A stretch of 64,000 nucleotides of DNA from Imbricaverruca yamaguchii. Taxonomy: Eukaryota; Arthropoda; Thecostraca; Neoverrucidae. The stretch is from positions 3,534,001 to 3,598,000 of the forward strand of contig JAOTOL010001636.1 of the NCBI GenBank assembly GCA_034440575.1, given 5' to 3'. Numbering within the stretch: position 1 is the first letter of the stretch; each line of letters begins with the position of its first letter. Shown here piece after piece: positions 1 to 10,436 of the stretch. The notes under the pieces are model-generated. The model searched no databases. It was not told the origin of the DNA and worked only from the letters and a program-made list of their open reading frames with translations. Position numbers and translations under genes: made by a program.

Positions 1-135
1 GCGACACTGCGACAGCGTAACTGTGCCACTGCGACAGCGTCACCTCCCCACTGCGACAGCGACACTGCGACAGCGACACTGCGACAGCGTAACTGTGCCA
101 CTGCGACAGCGTCACCTCGTCACTGCGACAGCGTG
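1..135. repeat. GCGACA-rich minisatellite
   Basis: Short units built on ACTGCGACAGCG alternate with GTAACTGTGCC and GTCACCTC. The array is cut by the window edge, so its full length is unknown. Confidence 0.85.
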
Positions 136-1992
136 ATCGGCCGCGCGGTTGCTGTTGTCCACGAGAACACCGTTCTGGTGTTGCCCATACGTGTGAGGCA
201 AATGAAGCGCATCGCAGGCCGATGGTCCGGTCGTATCCGGCGCCAGCTCAGCGCCGTCTCTGGCTCGGTATGCGCCGCATCCTGGCTGGGTCGTTACCCA
301 CGCCAGCAGACGTGCGATGGGCCTCTCCCGGCGCTGAGGTCACAGTCGTGCGGCCGGGTCGGCGCGCCGATATCGCCTCGACTCTGATCTGGCGCCATTG
401 GCGGTGCGCTGATATCGCCTCATAAAGTCATAGTGCTCAGGCTTAATAAGAGTCACAAGGGCCCGTCCAGGCTAAGTTTCTCAAGGAAAGATATGACACC
501 CACCAATGCTCATCTACCTTACCTATCAGGCGCTATTCACTCGATCCCGTGTAGCACATGTGGCTTGAGTGCGCTAGCGATAATTTTCAAACTCCATCCA
601 TGCCTGCATAAAGGGGCCTGTACCGTGCACATCTACTTAGCACAAATTTCACCTCATCCACCACTACTGGACACCTAGCGGACGGCTTTGGTGGCGCGCT
701 GGGTGGTCGGTGAGCCGCCACTGCCGAGCCGCTGCTGAGCCGCTGACGAGCCGCTGACGAGCCGCTGACGAGCCGCTGACGAGCCGCTGACGAGCCGCTG
801 CCGAGCCGCTGCTGAGCCGCTGACGAGCTGCTGTTGAGCCGCTGACGAGCCGCTGACGAGCCACTGACGAGCCGCTGCCCGGTCAAGTAGGACATCTGTA
901 CGCCACCGGTCGGTAGACGCTCGTGATGTCATTGGACGGCGAGCGAGGGCCCATACAGAGCAGAGCATGACCTCTGTATTCGGTGCGCCCCTGAGCCCCA
1001 ACAGCTAACTGGCGCCGGTCGCCTAGCACCGATGGACGGCCGGTTGTCGTGTGACGTCGTGCCATCGGCTACGCTCTGATGGACGGTTGGCCGCCATAGG
1101 ACGTCACATCGGCTGACACCGATGAATGGACGGCTGCCATATGACGTCATCGTATCGGCGACGCGCTGACGAATAGTCCTTCGGAATATGGAGAGGGCAC
1201 GATGCGCTTGATACGCGATCTCGCTCAGAAACCGAACTTTATATGATTTTTGCTGGATTGCACACTAACAGTGTCTATATGACCTATGCAGTCGATGCGC
1301 CCCAAAACTATAATAACCAACCACACCAACAGTGCTAGCCATGACTCCAACAATGTTGCTTTTCAAACAATGCTGATTCAGTCTTACCGAATCGTGTTCT
1401 ACATATGTGTCGTCTCCGACGTCAATGACTCCCACCAATGCGCCAACCATTAGCCTTAGTGACTCAAAGAGTGTCAACGTATTCTCCTCCATCACGACAT
1501 TCGTCACCGTAATCACATCCCTCACTTTAATCCTCGTGCCCCTCACCACAGCTACTGCATCCCTCATCCTGGTTGCCGTGTCCCTGACCTGGCCACCGAG
1601 TTCCTCACTATGACCACTACGATCCTCCTCGCCCTGAGTGCAGCGTCCCTCGCTCCGGCATCCATTACCCTGACCACCATCGTTACTGATCCTGATCACG
1701 TTCACTCCGTCCCTCACTCTGACCGTGGCGTTCCTCACTATCGTGCTCCTTACCCTGTATGCTCATCCCTGGCACTCACCTCACTGTAACGCCCGCGTCT
1801 TCACCATGGCCACTCATCCCTGACCCTCACTGACGCACGCGTCCCTAACCTGAACACTAGTCCCTGACCCTCAGCACGGCGTTCCTGACCGTGACGCGTG
1901 CGCTCCTGAACGAGCCGCTCGCGTCACTACCCTGAACAACGGTCCCCGACCCTGATCACGGCGTTCCTGACTGAGCCGCTCGCGTCCCGCAG
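136..1992. other. intronic or intergenic DNA with degenerate repeats
   Basis: No exon could be recognised here. The PH-domain exons expected upstream of the ARHGAP20-like RA exon are not visible, so this is probably intron and the 5' exons lie outside the window. It holds an 11-bp array (718-880), a dispersed hairpin element (about 1271-1325) and a decayed repeat of the type CCCTGA/TCCTCAC (about 1470-1990) that runs up to the first acceptor. Confidence 0.6.
718..882. repeat. 11-bp minisatellite
   Basis: About fourteen copies of CGAGCCGCTGA with CTG/CCG variants. Because 11 is not a multiple of 3, all minus-strand frames read as the same Ser/Ala/Arg-rich repeat, so the long open frames here are not genes. 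Confidence 0.9.
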
Positions 1993-2264
1993 AGCAAGAA
2001 GCTGGGCGTGTCGGCGTCGACGACTGCCCGCGAGTGCGTGCGCAGCGTGGCGTGCTGCGTGCCGCCGCCGGCCGGCGGCAGCCACCACCAGCTGTGGGTG
2101 CGCGCCGCGCCGCACCAGCCCGCCTGCCCGCTGCTGGGCCACGAGCTGCCGTTCGCCGTGCAGACGAGCGTGGCGCGCGAGGCGGCCGCCGACGGCCAGC
2201 CAGAGATGGACCACTGCAACAACATCTACAGCAGCGGCGCCGCCGGCTGCCAGTTCCTGCTGCG
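1993..2264 (+). CDS. ARHGAP20-like exon: RA domain
   Basis: The acceptor is CGTCCCGCAG at 1983-1992 and the donor is GTCAGT at 2265. The exon starts in phase 0 and ends in phase 2. It reads KKLGVSASTTARECV near the start and CPLLGHELPFAVQ later, the ubiquitin-like RA pattern of ARHGAP20, and ends in CQFLLR. Confidence 0.75.
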
Positions 2265-5200
2265 GTCAGTACGGCGGGCTGGCGGTAGGCCGAGGCGTAG
2301 TGGGGTGGGCTGACGGTGAGCCGGGGACGTAGTGGGGTGGGCTGACGGTGAGCCGGGGACGTAGTGGGGTGGGCTGACGGTGAGCCGGGGACGTAGTGGG
2401 TGGGTGGTGGGCGACGGTGAGCCGGGGACGTAGTGGGGTGGGCTGACGGTGAGCCGGGGACGTAGTGGGGTGGGCTGACAGTGGTGTTGGGCGTATTATG
2501 GTGGACTGACGGTGGGTCGGGGTCATAGTATGGTGGGCTGACAGTGGTGTTGGGCGTAGTATGGTGGACTGACAGTGGGACGGAGACATAGTGCGGTGGG
2601 TTGGGGCCATAGTGTGGTAGACTGACGGTACCTACCAGAGTGTGGTAGGCAGTAGTGGAATGCCATTTGTATGGCATTCCACTACCATATCATACAAACT
2701 CCACACCATTGGTGGTGTGGAGTTTGTAGTACAATGTTGGTCCGTCCGTCCGTTGCACACGGCGGTCGGTGACATGTACGCGCTGGGACACAGACATTTC
2801 ACCGGAGCACTTGACTGGAACACTTGACATCGTTGTTGTGTGTTTCCGTGACGCCTACCGACCTCGGTTGTTTCTGCTTAAGTAAGCTTCGCATCCCATC
2901 TCATGAAACGGGCCATGTCACAATAGGCGGAAGTAGCATGTTTGTCGTATCTTTCGACATCAGAAATGTCCAACCACGTTGCAAGCAATGGACCCACACT
3001 ATTTCCAATATGGCTCGCCATCTGTTTGAAGGATTTTACATTCTATGGTCATTTCATTATTGCGTCGGTTGTCTGGCATTCTGGGTTCGCATCTGACTCT
3101 GATAGGTGTAGCATCACTCTGCACTACTATTGGGCGGTAGGTGTGGGACATGACGTGGCTCACAGCCGAGAGAACTGGACGACCCACCGCGAAGACAGCG
3201 CACACTGACCTGCCTCCTGCGATCCTCAGTGCCGCCGGATCCGACCTGCGCGCGCTCTCGCCCTCGCCCGACCCGGCCAAGAAGAAGAAGCTGCTGAAGA
3301 AGTCGCCGATCCGCATCCACCGGGTGTTCCGGCGCGCCAACAGCCGGTCGGACAGCGTGGACAGCGCTGTGAGCTGTGGGCCCGGCGCGCTGTTTGGCCA
3401 GCCGCTGTCGCGGCTGTGTCCCTCCGGCGGCGTCCCTGGGCCGGTCATGGTGAGCGCCCTGCTTCTCTGTCGTGTTCGGGGCTGGTCTTGTCCTCACAAC
3501 TGCCGGTCGGGTAGGGACTCCAACAGTGTCTGTTTGTGTATTCTTGACTGTGCTGGCCGGACAGGAACTCTGATGTTGCATGTCTGGGAACGACGTAGCG
3601 TTAATGAAGGCCTGTATTGGTATTATTCTTGTGGCTTGTGCAGAGTTGTATTTTACGGTGTCATTTACAGGGAATGGGCATCATTATATGCATTTATTAA
3701 TGTTGATGTTAATTTAAGTACGCATTAATTCATGCAATGTATTAATGTGCATTCATTGTGCATTCATCAGCAATGCACAATGAATGCAGAACACATTCCA
3801 CAATGATGTGTGACATCGACTGTCTATGCCCATGTAGGTTTGCCATCACCTTTCCATATGACAGGAGTGAAACGTGCTCTACTCATGCCCCACGTCAACT
3901 GGAGTCAACGTGTTTCCTCAGGCAATGCTGGTGCAGCTGTTCAGGAAAGGACCGTACACGGTCGGCATATTCCGCAAATCAGCCAACGCCAGGGTGGTCA
4001 AGGAAATCAAGGAGATGCTAGACAATAATATTGACGTGAGTAGCCCGTTAACGTGGGTTCAACACCGCGCTTTTTCTGTGTACATGGACACTGCCATGAA
4101 TATGTGGAGAGGCTGGAATGAGAACAGAAAAATATCGAAGAAAACTTACTTTTCTTGAAGAATGGAGTGGGGAGTAGCGACGCGAAGTGAAACTATGGCA
4201 TGCGTATATAAAAGGATTGTCATGCGTTATTTTGCGGCCCGTGAGTACGATACTGTCTGTAGATGCTTGCGACGGTTTTACTGTGACTACCTTATCTAGG
4301 CAGACTGTATGTCGAGTATGATGATCACAACAAGGTGAAAGGTATTGTGCAACCTACATCAGGTTGCAATCGATTCGCCGTCGAAGCACCCTGGTCATAT
4401 ATCCATACACGTACAGCCAGTCGTGAGAAGGACCATATGTTTATCGATGGCATCACAATTCATCTAACCATATGCCAAATTAAACATTTGTGGACATGTC
4501 AACGGCCCTTTGCGTATCCCCATTGTCCTGTTCCTCGGTGTTCGGATTGAAGTCCCCAGTGTTACTGCGTTGCTCGTGCGTGACCGGTGCGAGAGGAGCG
4601 TTGGAAGAACGTGTCGCGCAGCGGCGTCGCCGGCACTGCTGACGCAGCCGGGCCGCTGCCGCAGGTGGACATGGAGTCGGTCAACATCTACACGGTGGCC
4701 GGACTGACCAAGGACTTCCTGCGCTCGCTGCCCGATCCGCTGCTCGGCTCGCACCTGTACAACGAGTGGCGAGACGTGGCCGACATTGAGCCGGAGCACG
4801 ACCGCATCCTGCGCGTGCGAGAGTGAGTGGACGGGCGCACAGTCGGCGGCGGGTGAGAGGCGGCGCTGAGGACCGGCAGGACAGACTGCCTCACGTTGTG
4901 TGACTTACCGTGATAGTTAGACTCTGATTGGGTGCCATGTTGGGGAAATCTTCATCGCAGGGGTTACAAGGAGCGTGAATTGTTTCGCAGTAGGGTATTG
5001 GTAGTGATCATGTAGTAAATCCAACAAGGTCCTGCCTAGAGCCGCGACGACATATTACTGACGACGTCGTCCTGATGCTAGTTGTATGGGCCTAAGAGCG
5101 CATCGACCATGCTGATCATATAGTGCCCGTTCCCCCCTGATGTCTGCCTCTGACCGGGTCGTTCTGCGGCAGACTGTGCGCGCGTCTGCCGGCGGCCAAC

Positions 5201-7685
5201 GTGACGCTGCTGTGCCACTTCCTGTGCGTGCTGCACCACGTGGCCCGCCGCAGCCACCACAACCTCATGTCGGCGGCAAACGTGGCCGTCTGCGTGGGTC
5301 CGTCCCTGCTGGCGCCCACGTGCCCGGCGATGGCGCTCGCGTCGGACGGCGCCAAGCGGCTGCCGCTCGTCGTGGCGCTCCTCATCGACAAGTGTGACGT
5401 CATCTTCGGCTCGCAGTGCCTGCGGCTGCTGGGCGGCCGGACGGCGCGCGCCGACAGCGGCGAGGACTCGGACGGCCTTGTGAACGGTGAGTGGCCTCGG
5501 GACCTGCTGTGTTGTCGACGGCGGCGAGGACTCGGGACCTGCTGTGTTGTCGACAGCGGCGAGGACTCGGACGGCCTTGTGAACGGTGAGTGGCCTCGGG
5601 ACCTGCTGGGTTATCGACAGCGGCGAGGACGGTCAGTCAGGGAAAGATACAAGGTAGGGCACTGGTGGCCTGTGTCCCCCTGTGCCTCCCTCGTGAGAAG
5701 GCGGCGCCACTCCGATAATGTTCGAGTACACCCACTCGATTTGTCTTCATCTAAAGGCACCCTTGGTAGGAAAGGCGCACTTCCATGAAATCCCGAGTTA
5801 ATCCCCCCCCCGTCTCGAATATTTCACCGACAGCAAAAGGCGTCCCCCCGGAAGGCTTGAATGCACCCCCTCGAGTTTTTCAGCCAGAGGCACCCCTTCA
5901 GCTACTTCGGAAGTGACGCCCCTTCTCACATGTGCCCCCAATGACAATTCCTGGGTCCGCGCCTGACGCCAGTGTCACTGTTTCAGGCGGCGGTGTGCGG
6001 CGGAATGACTCGTCCATCGACAGCCTGGAGCACGAACTGCTCGGCGAAAACGAGCCGCTGCCGAGCAAGGACAAAATGGCGGCCACCAACCTGAGCCGTG
6101 ACTCGGGTCTCACCCTGTCCGACACGCAGCTGTACGCCCTCGATGACGAGGAATCGGCCAGCACGTCATCGGGCCACAGCGCCCACAAGAGCGAGCACAG
6201 CGCCTGCTCTAGCGGCCGCGGTTCGGACAACACCTTCCGGCACCGGCCGACAGGTGGCAGTGGCGGCCGTGCCGCTCCGCTGCGGCCGGCCAGCCCGACG
6301 GAGGCGGTGTACGCGCAGGCTGGGCCGCCGCAGCGCCAAGCGAGCTCGGCGTTCCAGCGGCTGGACTGGACCCGCCAGCACCACCCGCTGCGCCGCTCCA
6401 GCAAGCCACAGCCGGACACGAAGGGCGCGCTGCGGCACAGCGCGTCGGAGGAGAGTCTGACAGCGCGCACCGGCGAGCCGACGCGCACGCCAGCCGGGCC
6501 CGACTCGCACGAGCCGACGCCGGCACCCGCCTCGCCGACCATGGTGCGCTCACGCTCCGCGCACCACATCGCACAGCTGCGCGACAACCGGCTGGCGCTG
6601 CCGCCGCCGGAGCCGACGCCGACGCGTCACTGGGCGCGCAGTCGCTCCACGCCGCACATCGACGACGCCGACCGGTCGTACGACTCGTCGACGCTCTCCG
6701 ACGACGACTCGACTCCGCATGTGTCGCGCTCCAACTCGCGCGGCAAGGACTGCGCGCTGGGCGGTCAGCTGTACGAGCTGGCGCGCGGCACCGACTGCCG
6801 GGCCGACCCCAGCCCGCACTACTCGGGTCACGGCAGCATGACGACGTCCCGCGCCGGCGGCGGGCGCGGGCGGACGTCGGCGGCACGCCGCCCAGCTACG
6901 ACGCGGCGGTCGGCCGGTGGCAGCGGCGCGGCGGCTCGACCGTCCACGCTCTGCCCGAGAACGTGATCCGCCAGCAGACGATCATGTCGAGCCGCGCCAA
7001 GCAGCTGTACGCCGAGAGTCTGCGGCTGTATCAGCAGCAGACTGCCGTCGGCGGCGGCGGCGCGGACGTGGTGCGCGCCTCGCCGGGCCGCGCCGTGGCC
7101 GCCGACGCGGCGCCGCCGGCACTGCCGCCCAAGCTGAAGCGCCCGCTGCCGGCGGCCGAGTCGACCGTGATCCGGATCGGCGAGTGCGCCGCGCCGCGAC
7201 CGCACCGGCCGGCGCGGCGCGAGGCGCAGACGCAGACGAACGCCGACGAGCTGGCGCCGGACGAGGCGCGCGACGAGCGGCGCCGGCCGCCGCACGTGAC
7301 GCTCGTCTCGATCGAGGCGGCGCCTCGCCGCGCGCCGGCGGACGAGTCGGCCGAGCCGAGCTGGTCGGTGTCGCGGCTGCGGCAGATGTTCTCCGGCGAC
7401 GGGCCGCCGCCGGCCTACCGACACCCGCCACTGCGCCGCGCCGCCGCCGCAAGACCGGACCGCCCCGCCGCGTACCCGGCCAGCGCCGACATATACGCCG
7501 CGCCCGCCGCGGTGCGTGCGGCCAACCCCGGGCTGTGCGCGCCGCGGTCGGCCGTGTACGCGGCCAACTGTGAGATATACGCGACGCCGGCTGACCTGTA
7601 TGCGGCGGCGGCGGCCCGCTCCGTGCCGCTGGGCCGCACCCAGTCGGCGGGCAGCTCCAACGACGGCGAGGAGTCGTATGTGTGA
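1993..7685 (+). CDS. ARHGAP20-like: Rho GTPase-activating protein, ARHGAP20-like (3' part of gene)
   Basis: This is a RhoGAP that would stimulate GTP hydrolysis by Rho-family GTPases and couple them to Ras/Rap-type input through an RA domain. Six exons join with consistent phases: 1993-2264, 3230-3449, 3922-4035, 4665-4822, 5173-5486 and 5987-7685. The first visible exon is RA-like. Exon 2 is a basic linker. Exons 3-5 form the RhoGAP domain, with the arginine finger in GIFRKSA (Arg codon 3973-3975), the KDFLRSLPDPLL segment and the conserved Asn in NVAVCVGPSLL. Exon 6 is a long Ser/Pro/Arg-rich disordered tail with PPSY and PPPAY motifs, ending in ESYV, a class I PDZ-ligand pattern. The visible exons total 2,777 nt, one base short of a whole frame, which agrees with one missing base near 6840-6890. 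The N-terminal PH region typical of ARHGAP20 is outside the window or unrecognised. ARHGAP20 is favoured over other RhoGAPs by the RA-RhoGAP order and the GIFRKSAN wording. Confidence 0.8.
2265..2620 (+). repeat. 32-bp minisatellite beginning at the splice donor
   Basis: The unit is about 32 bp (GGGCTGACGGTGAGCCGGGG followed by ACGTAGTGGG). The first, diverged copy begins a few bases after the exon donor GTCAGT. Later copies each carry GGTGAGC, which resembles a 5' splice site. The distal units (2480-2620) decay into CATAGTATGGTGG variants. Confidence 0.8.
3230..3449 (+). CDS. ARHGAP20-like exon: linker before RhoGAP
   Basis: The acceptor is GATCCTCAG ending at 3229 and the donor is GTGAGC at 3450. 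One base completes the Arg codon opened by the previous exon (CG|T). The exon encodes a Lys/Ser-rich segment (KKKKLLKKSPIRIHRVFRR) and then GQPLSRLCPSGGVPGPVM, the usual start of a RhoGAP domain (FGxxLxxL). It ends in phase 0. Confidence 0.75.
3922..4035 (+). CDS. RhoGAP domain exon with arginine finger
   Basis: The acceptor is TGTTTCCTCAG and the donor GTGAGT is at 4036; both ends are phase 0. It encodes AMLVQLFRKGPYTVGIFRKS and continues with ANARVVKEIKEMLDNNID. The Arg in GIFRKS is the catalytic finger of the family. Confidence 0.9.
4665..4822 (+). CDS. RhoGAP domain exon, central helices
   Basis: The acceptor is CGCTGCCGCAG ending at 4664 and the donor GTGAGT is at 4823. It encodes VDMESVNIYTVAGLTKDFLR and then SLPDPLLGSHLYNEW. 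It ends in phase 2, and the next exon supplies the A that completes a Glu codon. Confidence 0.9.
5087..5131 (-). repeat. dispersed hairpin element copy (reverse)
   Basis: On the minus strand this reads GGGCACTATATGATCAGCAT and then GGTCGATGCGC. It matches the GGGCRC...GCAGTCGATGYGCCC family seen elsewhere in the window, here with a degraded outer stem. It lies in an intron of the RhoGAP gene. Confidence 0.6.
5173..5486 (+). CDS. RhoGAP domain exon, C-terminal helices
   Basis: The acceptor is TTCTGCGGCAG ending at 5172 and the donor GTGAGT is at 5487. It encodes PAANVTLLCHFLCVLHHVAR and then MSAANVAVCVGPSLLAP, with the conserved Asn that contacts the GTPase. It ends in phase 1 within the ...DSGEDSDGLVN segment, whose DNA is duplicated in the following intron. 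Confidence 0.9.
5447..5640 (+). repeat. tandem duplication of exon end plus splice donor
   Basis: The exon end GCGAGGACTCGGACGGCCTT, the following TGTGAACG and the donor GTGAGT with CCTCGGGACCTGCTG recur at about 5552-5615. Partial copies lie between and after. The second complete copy keeps an intact GTGAGT. Confidence 0.85.
5987..7685 (+). CDS. ARHGAP20-like terminal exon, disordered tail, with frameshift
   Basis: The acceptor is CACTGTTTCAG ending at 5986. Two bases complete a Gly codon, giving GLVN-GGGVRRNDSSIDSLEHE. The frame starting at 5986 is open to 6966 but stops being protein-like near 6840. The frame that continues plausibly (codon at 6885, TPPSYDAAV, then ALPENVIRQQTIMSSRAKQL) is offset by one base and runs to the TGA at 7683-7685. 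A single missing base in the GC-only tract 6850-6885 would restore one frame. Visible motifs are PPSY (6888-6899), ALPPKLKRPLP (SH3-like) and C-terminal ESYV. The tail is rich in Ser, Pro, Arg and Ala and otherwise unstructured. Confidence 0.75.
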
Positions 7686-9310
7686 CCCCGCCACGGTGGC
7701 CCCCGCTGCCGCCGCCCGGGCTCCAGTGAATCTAAGTCAGTCTCGTCGCTGTACAGTGCGCCAGTCGAGTGCAGATGGCCTGCGTGGCCTGAGTGGAGCT
7801 GTGTTGAAATGTGACGAGGGTGAAGTATCGATCCGCGAGGTGACTACAAACCTCACGCGGTTGATCATCATATCGTACCTTATGCCACCGTTTAGTTGGT
7901 ATGTAAATACTGGCGAGTTATTGCTGCTCTCAGTCCATAATTGATGCTCAAAAGTGGTGTGCGCTTCCGGTGCGAACACTAGCCACTGCTGAACACTAGC
8001 GCTGCCCATGTAAGACAAGTAATCTCCACTTCATTGGATTTGCATCCGCGACTTGCTGCATGCTATGCATAGTGTGCACTACATCATGCAACGAGACGTG
8101 TGGAGTTTGATTCGAGATGCTGGCTGGAACATTGAAACTCCCAGGACCTGCATGTTTTATATGTCTTATATGTCGACGCAATTTTGTTATGTGTAATACA
8201 TATGATAAATGTTTACATATTTTTGATACGGCTTGCTGCAATCAGATTGGACATCGTGTTTGAATTTTCAAATTAGCTGCACAGTTTGATAGCGTGAAGA
8301 TCGCCAAGCCTGGGGGCCAGTACATCATGATTCGCGATTACCACAGTTATGAGTGCCCGATCTGACACATGGTGAAGCGCATAAGCAAAGGCTAAAAACG
8401 TGAGAAAAAATTGTTTGTGTAGGGAGGGAACAAGAACTGTTGATGTTGATTTTTGTTATGCATCACCATAGCATCAATGCTAAGATTTCATGAAAAGTTG
8501 CGGTCATGGTCCTCCTGCTCCTGCCTTTCTACAAGTTCCTACACTTATGCACACACGTGTTACTATTCTGCCGCGAACTGGATATGTTGTGACTAGGTTC
8601 TTGCGACAGTAGCGGAATATTAGAACTTGAGCAAACAAAGCGTAAAATGCATACGTTCCAACGTTCTGCATCGGCTCGGATGTTTCTGAGTGCCTCCATG
8701 AGGTGCTAGAATCGCGCATCTGACGTGAATTGACGGCTTGAGTCCCAGCATGCATCAGCTATTTGATCGAAAGTCCCTGCACACTGGGTGCACCGCGATG
8801 AATTCCCAACCGGCGCTCCAACCACAGTTGGATTTTGCACAACCATATCCCTGCAGGCTAATGCATGCGCTTAAGCATGTCACCGATAGTAGAACTTGAC
8901 GCGAATACATGGAGAATCATGGTTTTAAATAGTATTCCACTCCACATGAGGTGTCCACGGGAATTTTATCGACTGCATGCTGTTGCCAGTATTTCGTAAG
9001 TTCACTGTTCAAAACATACAAATAAGGCACTCACATAACCATGTCTTAAACAACCAGCCTGGGCGGTTGAAACGGTTGTAAAATCGGACGAACGTTAAAA
9101 ACATCGATGCATGTGAATAACATCAATATTTGTAATCAGCGCAAGGTAAGCTTTCAAATGATACTTGTCTCGTCCTTCGAACATTCTGAACATAGGTGCG
9201 GATCCAGAAGCTTTCATGAGGGAGCAGTTGCTATCTGAAGTGGAACATTCGGCTGAAACTGACTCGCTGAGCTGGGGAGCAGGAGGGTGGGTAGGACGAG
9301 CCCGTCGGGG
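7686..9310. other. 3' UTR and intergenic DNA
   Basis: Sequence after the RhoGAP stop codon. I see no further coding exon, RNA gene or array. Composition turns AT-rich after about 8000. No convincing poly(A) signal could be assigned. Confidence 0.5.
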
Positions 9311-9484
9311 CGGGGATGGCCGAGTGGTTAAGGTGTCGAGCTATGGGTACCAAAGGTCCCGGGTTCGACTCTAGCGCCACTCGGACCTTTCCCAATCCCG
9401 CGGCCCACCGGCGAAACATGTGGGCGGCGCCATTAGCCGTGAATGTGCATAAGTGTGTCGTGAACCAACCAATAATAAATCAAG
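9311..9484 (+). mobile_element. tRNA-derived SINE, family A
   Basis: The tRNA-like head has an A-box-like segment (GGCCGAGTGGTTAAGG) and a B box (GGGTTCGACTC). The body CCCGCGGCCCACCGGCGAAA and the tail GTGTCGTGAACCAACCAATA follow. Body-only copies occur at about 17131-17249 and, reversed, about 62187-62292. The body continuing past the tRNA part argues against a functional tRNA gene. Confidence 0.85.
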
Positions 9485-9924
9485 GACGAGCCCGTCAGGT
9501 GCTTTGACCAGAGATGTTTGGCGCTGGCCGATGACGACGACACTGGTCCTCTCTGACAGCCCTGTGATCGGATCTTGCAATGTGACGCAGTCTACACATT
9601 CAGTGGACGGAGGGGCTTGGCTTCGCCGGCCCTCCCTGTGATAGCCCAGTTTTGAGACCCCGCGCTGATCGCAGTCGTCGATCTTGCGTCGCCACGCGCC
9701 GCTGAACGACCGATGATGCAGGCACCGTCGACCTGGTCGGGTGTATACAGAGGACTGCAGGACTGTCAGAACTGCACGACTGTCAAGACTGTCGTCTGCA
9801 GGACACCTGCAGTCGACAAGAACCTTATTCCGCAGCTCCAGGAGTCACCTGGCCTATCTGTTGTCATCCAAGTTGCAGGACTCGATGGATTTCTGGATCA
9901 CCTCCGGACAAAATTAGGGAAGTT

Positions 9925-10436
9925 TTCACATGCCCATTAACCTTTGGGCAGTGCGGGAAGGGGGTGCTTTTCGTGACTTTCTCCCCATCTTTCCGGGAAC
10001 TGCCTGGTGTAGCGCAGAGTGAACTGGGGTGGGGTCACCGGCAATTTCCAGAACGTTTTTTGGACGAGCTTGTTGGCCGCCGGAGCGTCTTCACGTATGC
10101 ATGCTGAGACAACGAGCCAGCCGGACAGCCGGTCTGCCTGCACAACACAAGTCCTTCCACCGTAGTGGAAGAAGTCCGTCGATGCCCTCTCGACGACTCT
10201 GGCAGGCCGGAGATCCACGTCAGCGGCGCCCTGGGCAGACTGGGCAGATCCCGTCGGAATGCGTCACAGGTCGGCAACACGCTTTGTACGTTCTGGCCGA
10301 TGTTGGACCAGAAGACACAGACTGACGTGTCACGCGCTTTGTGTGCTTCATTCATTGAGGTTCGCATGCAGCCAATTAGGGTGCCTCGTGAATGTTCCTT
10401 GGCGCAGCCTGTGGGAAATGGCCAGCCGCACACCAC
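9925..10436 (-). pseudogene. decayed Ty3/gypsy-type integrase fragment
   Basis: The minus strand encodes, from 10436 downward, a degenerate zinc-finger-like and linker region (CDAFRRDLPSLPRAP). After a frameshift near 10218 it reads DFFHYGGRTCVVQADRLSGW, the start of a retroviral-type integrase catalytic core as found in gypsy elements. The second zinc-finger Cys after CDA is lost, at least one frameshift separates the parts, and no LTRs, reverse transcriptase or gag were seen. It is a dead fragment. Confidence 0.7.

Noticed and set aside
6846..6894. Short GT-AG intron explaining the RhoGAP frame change
   Set aside because: The 49-nt candidate has a poor donor and the wrong length modulo three; a single missing base explains the data better.
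9311..9385. Functional tRNA gene
   Set aside because: A and B boxes are present, but the sequence continues into a SINE body found elsewhere without the head.
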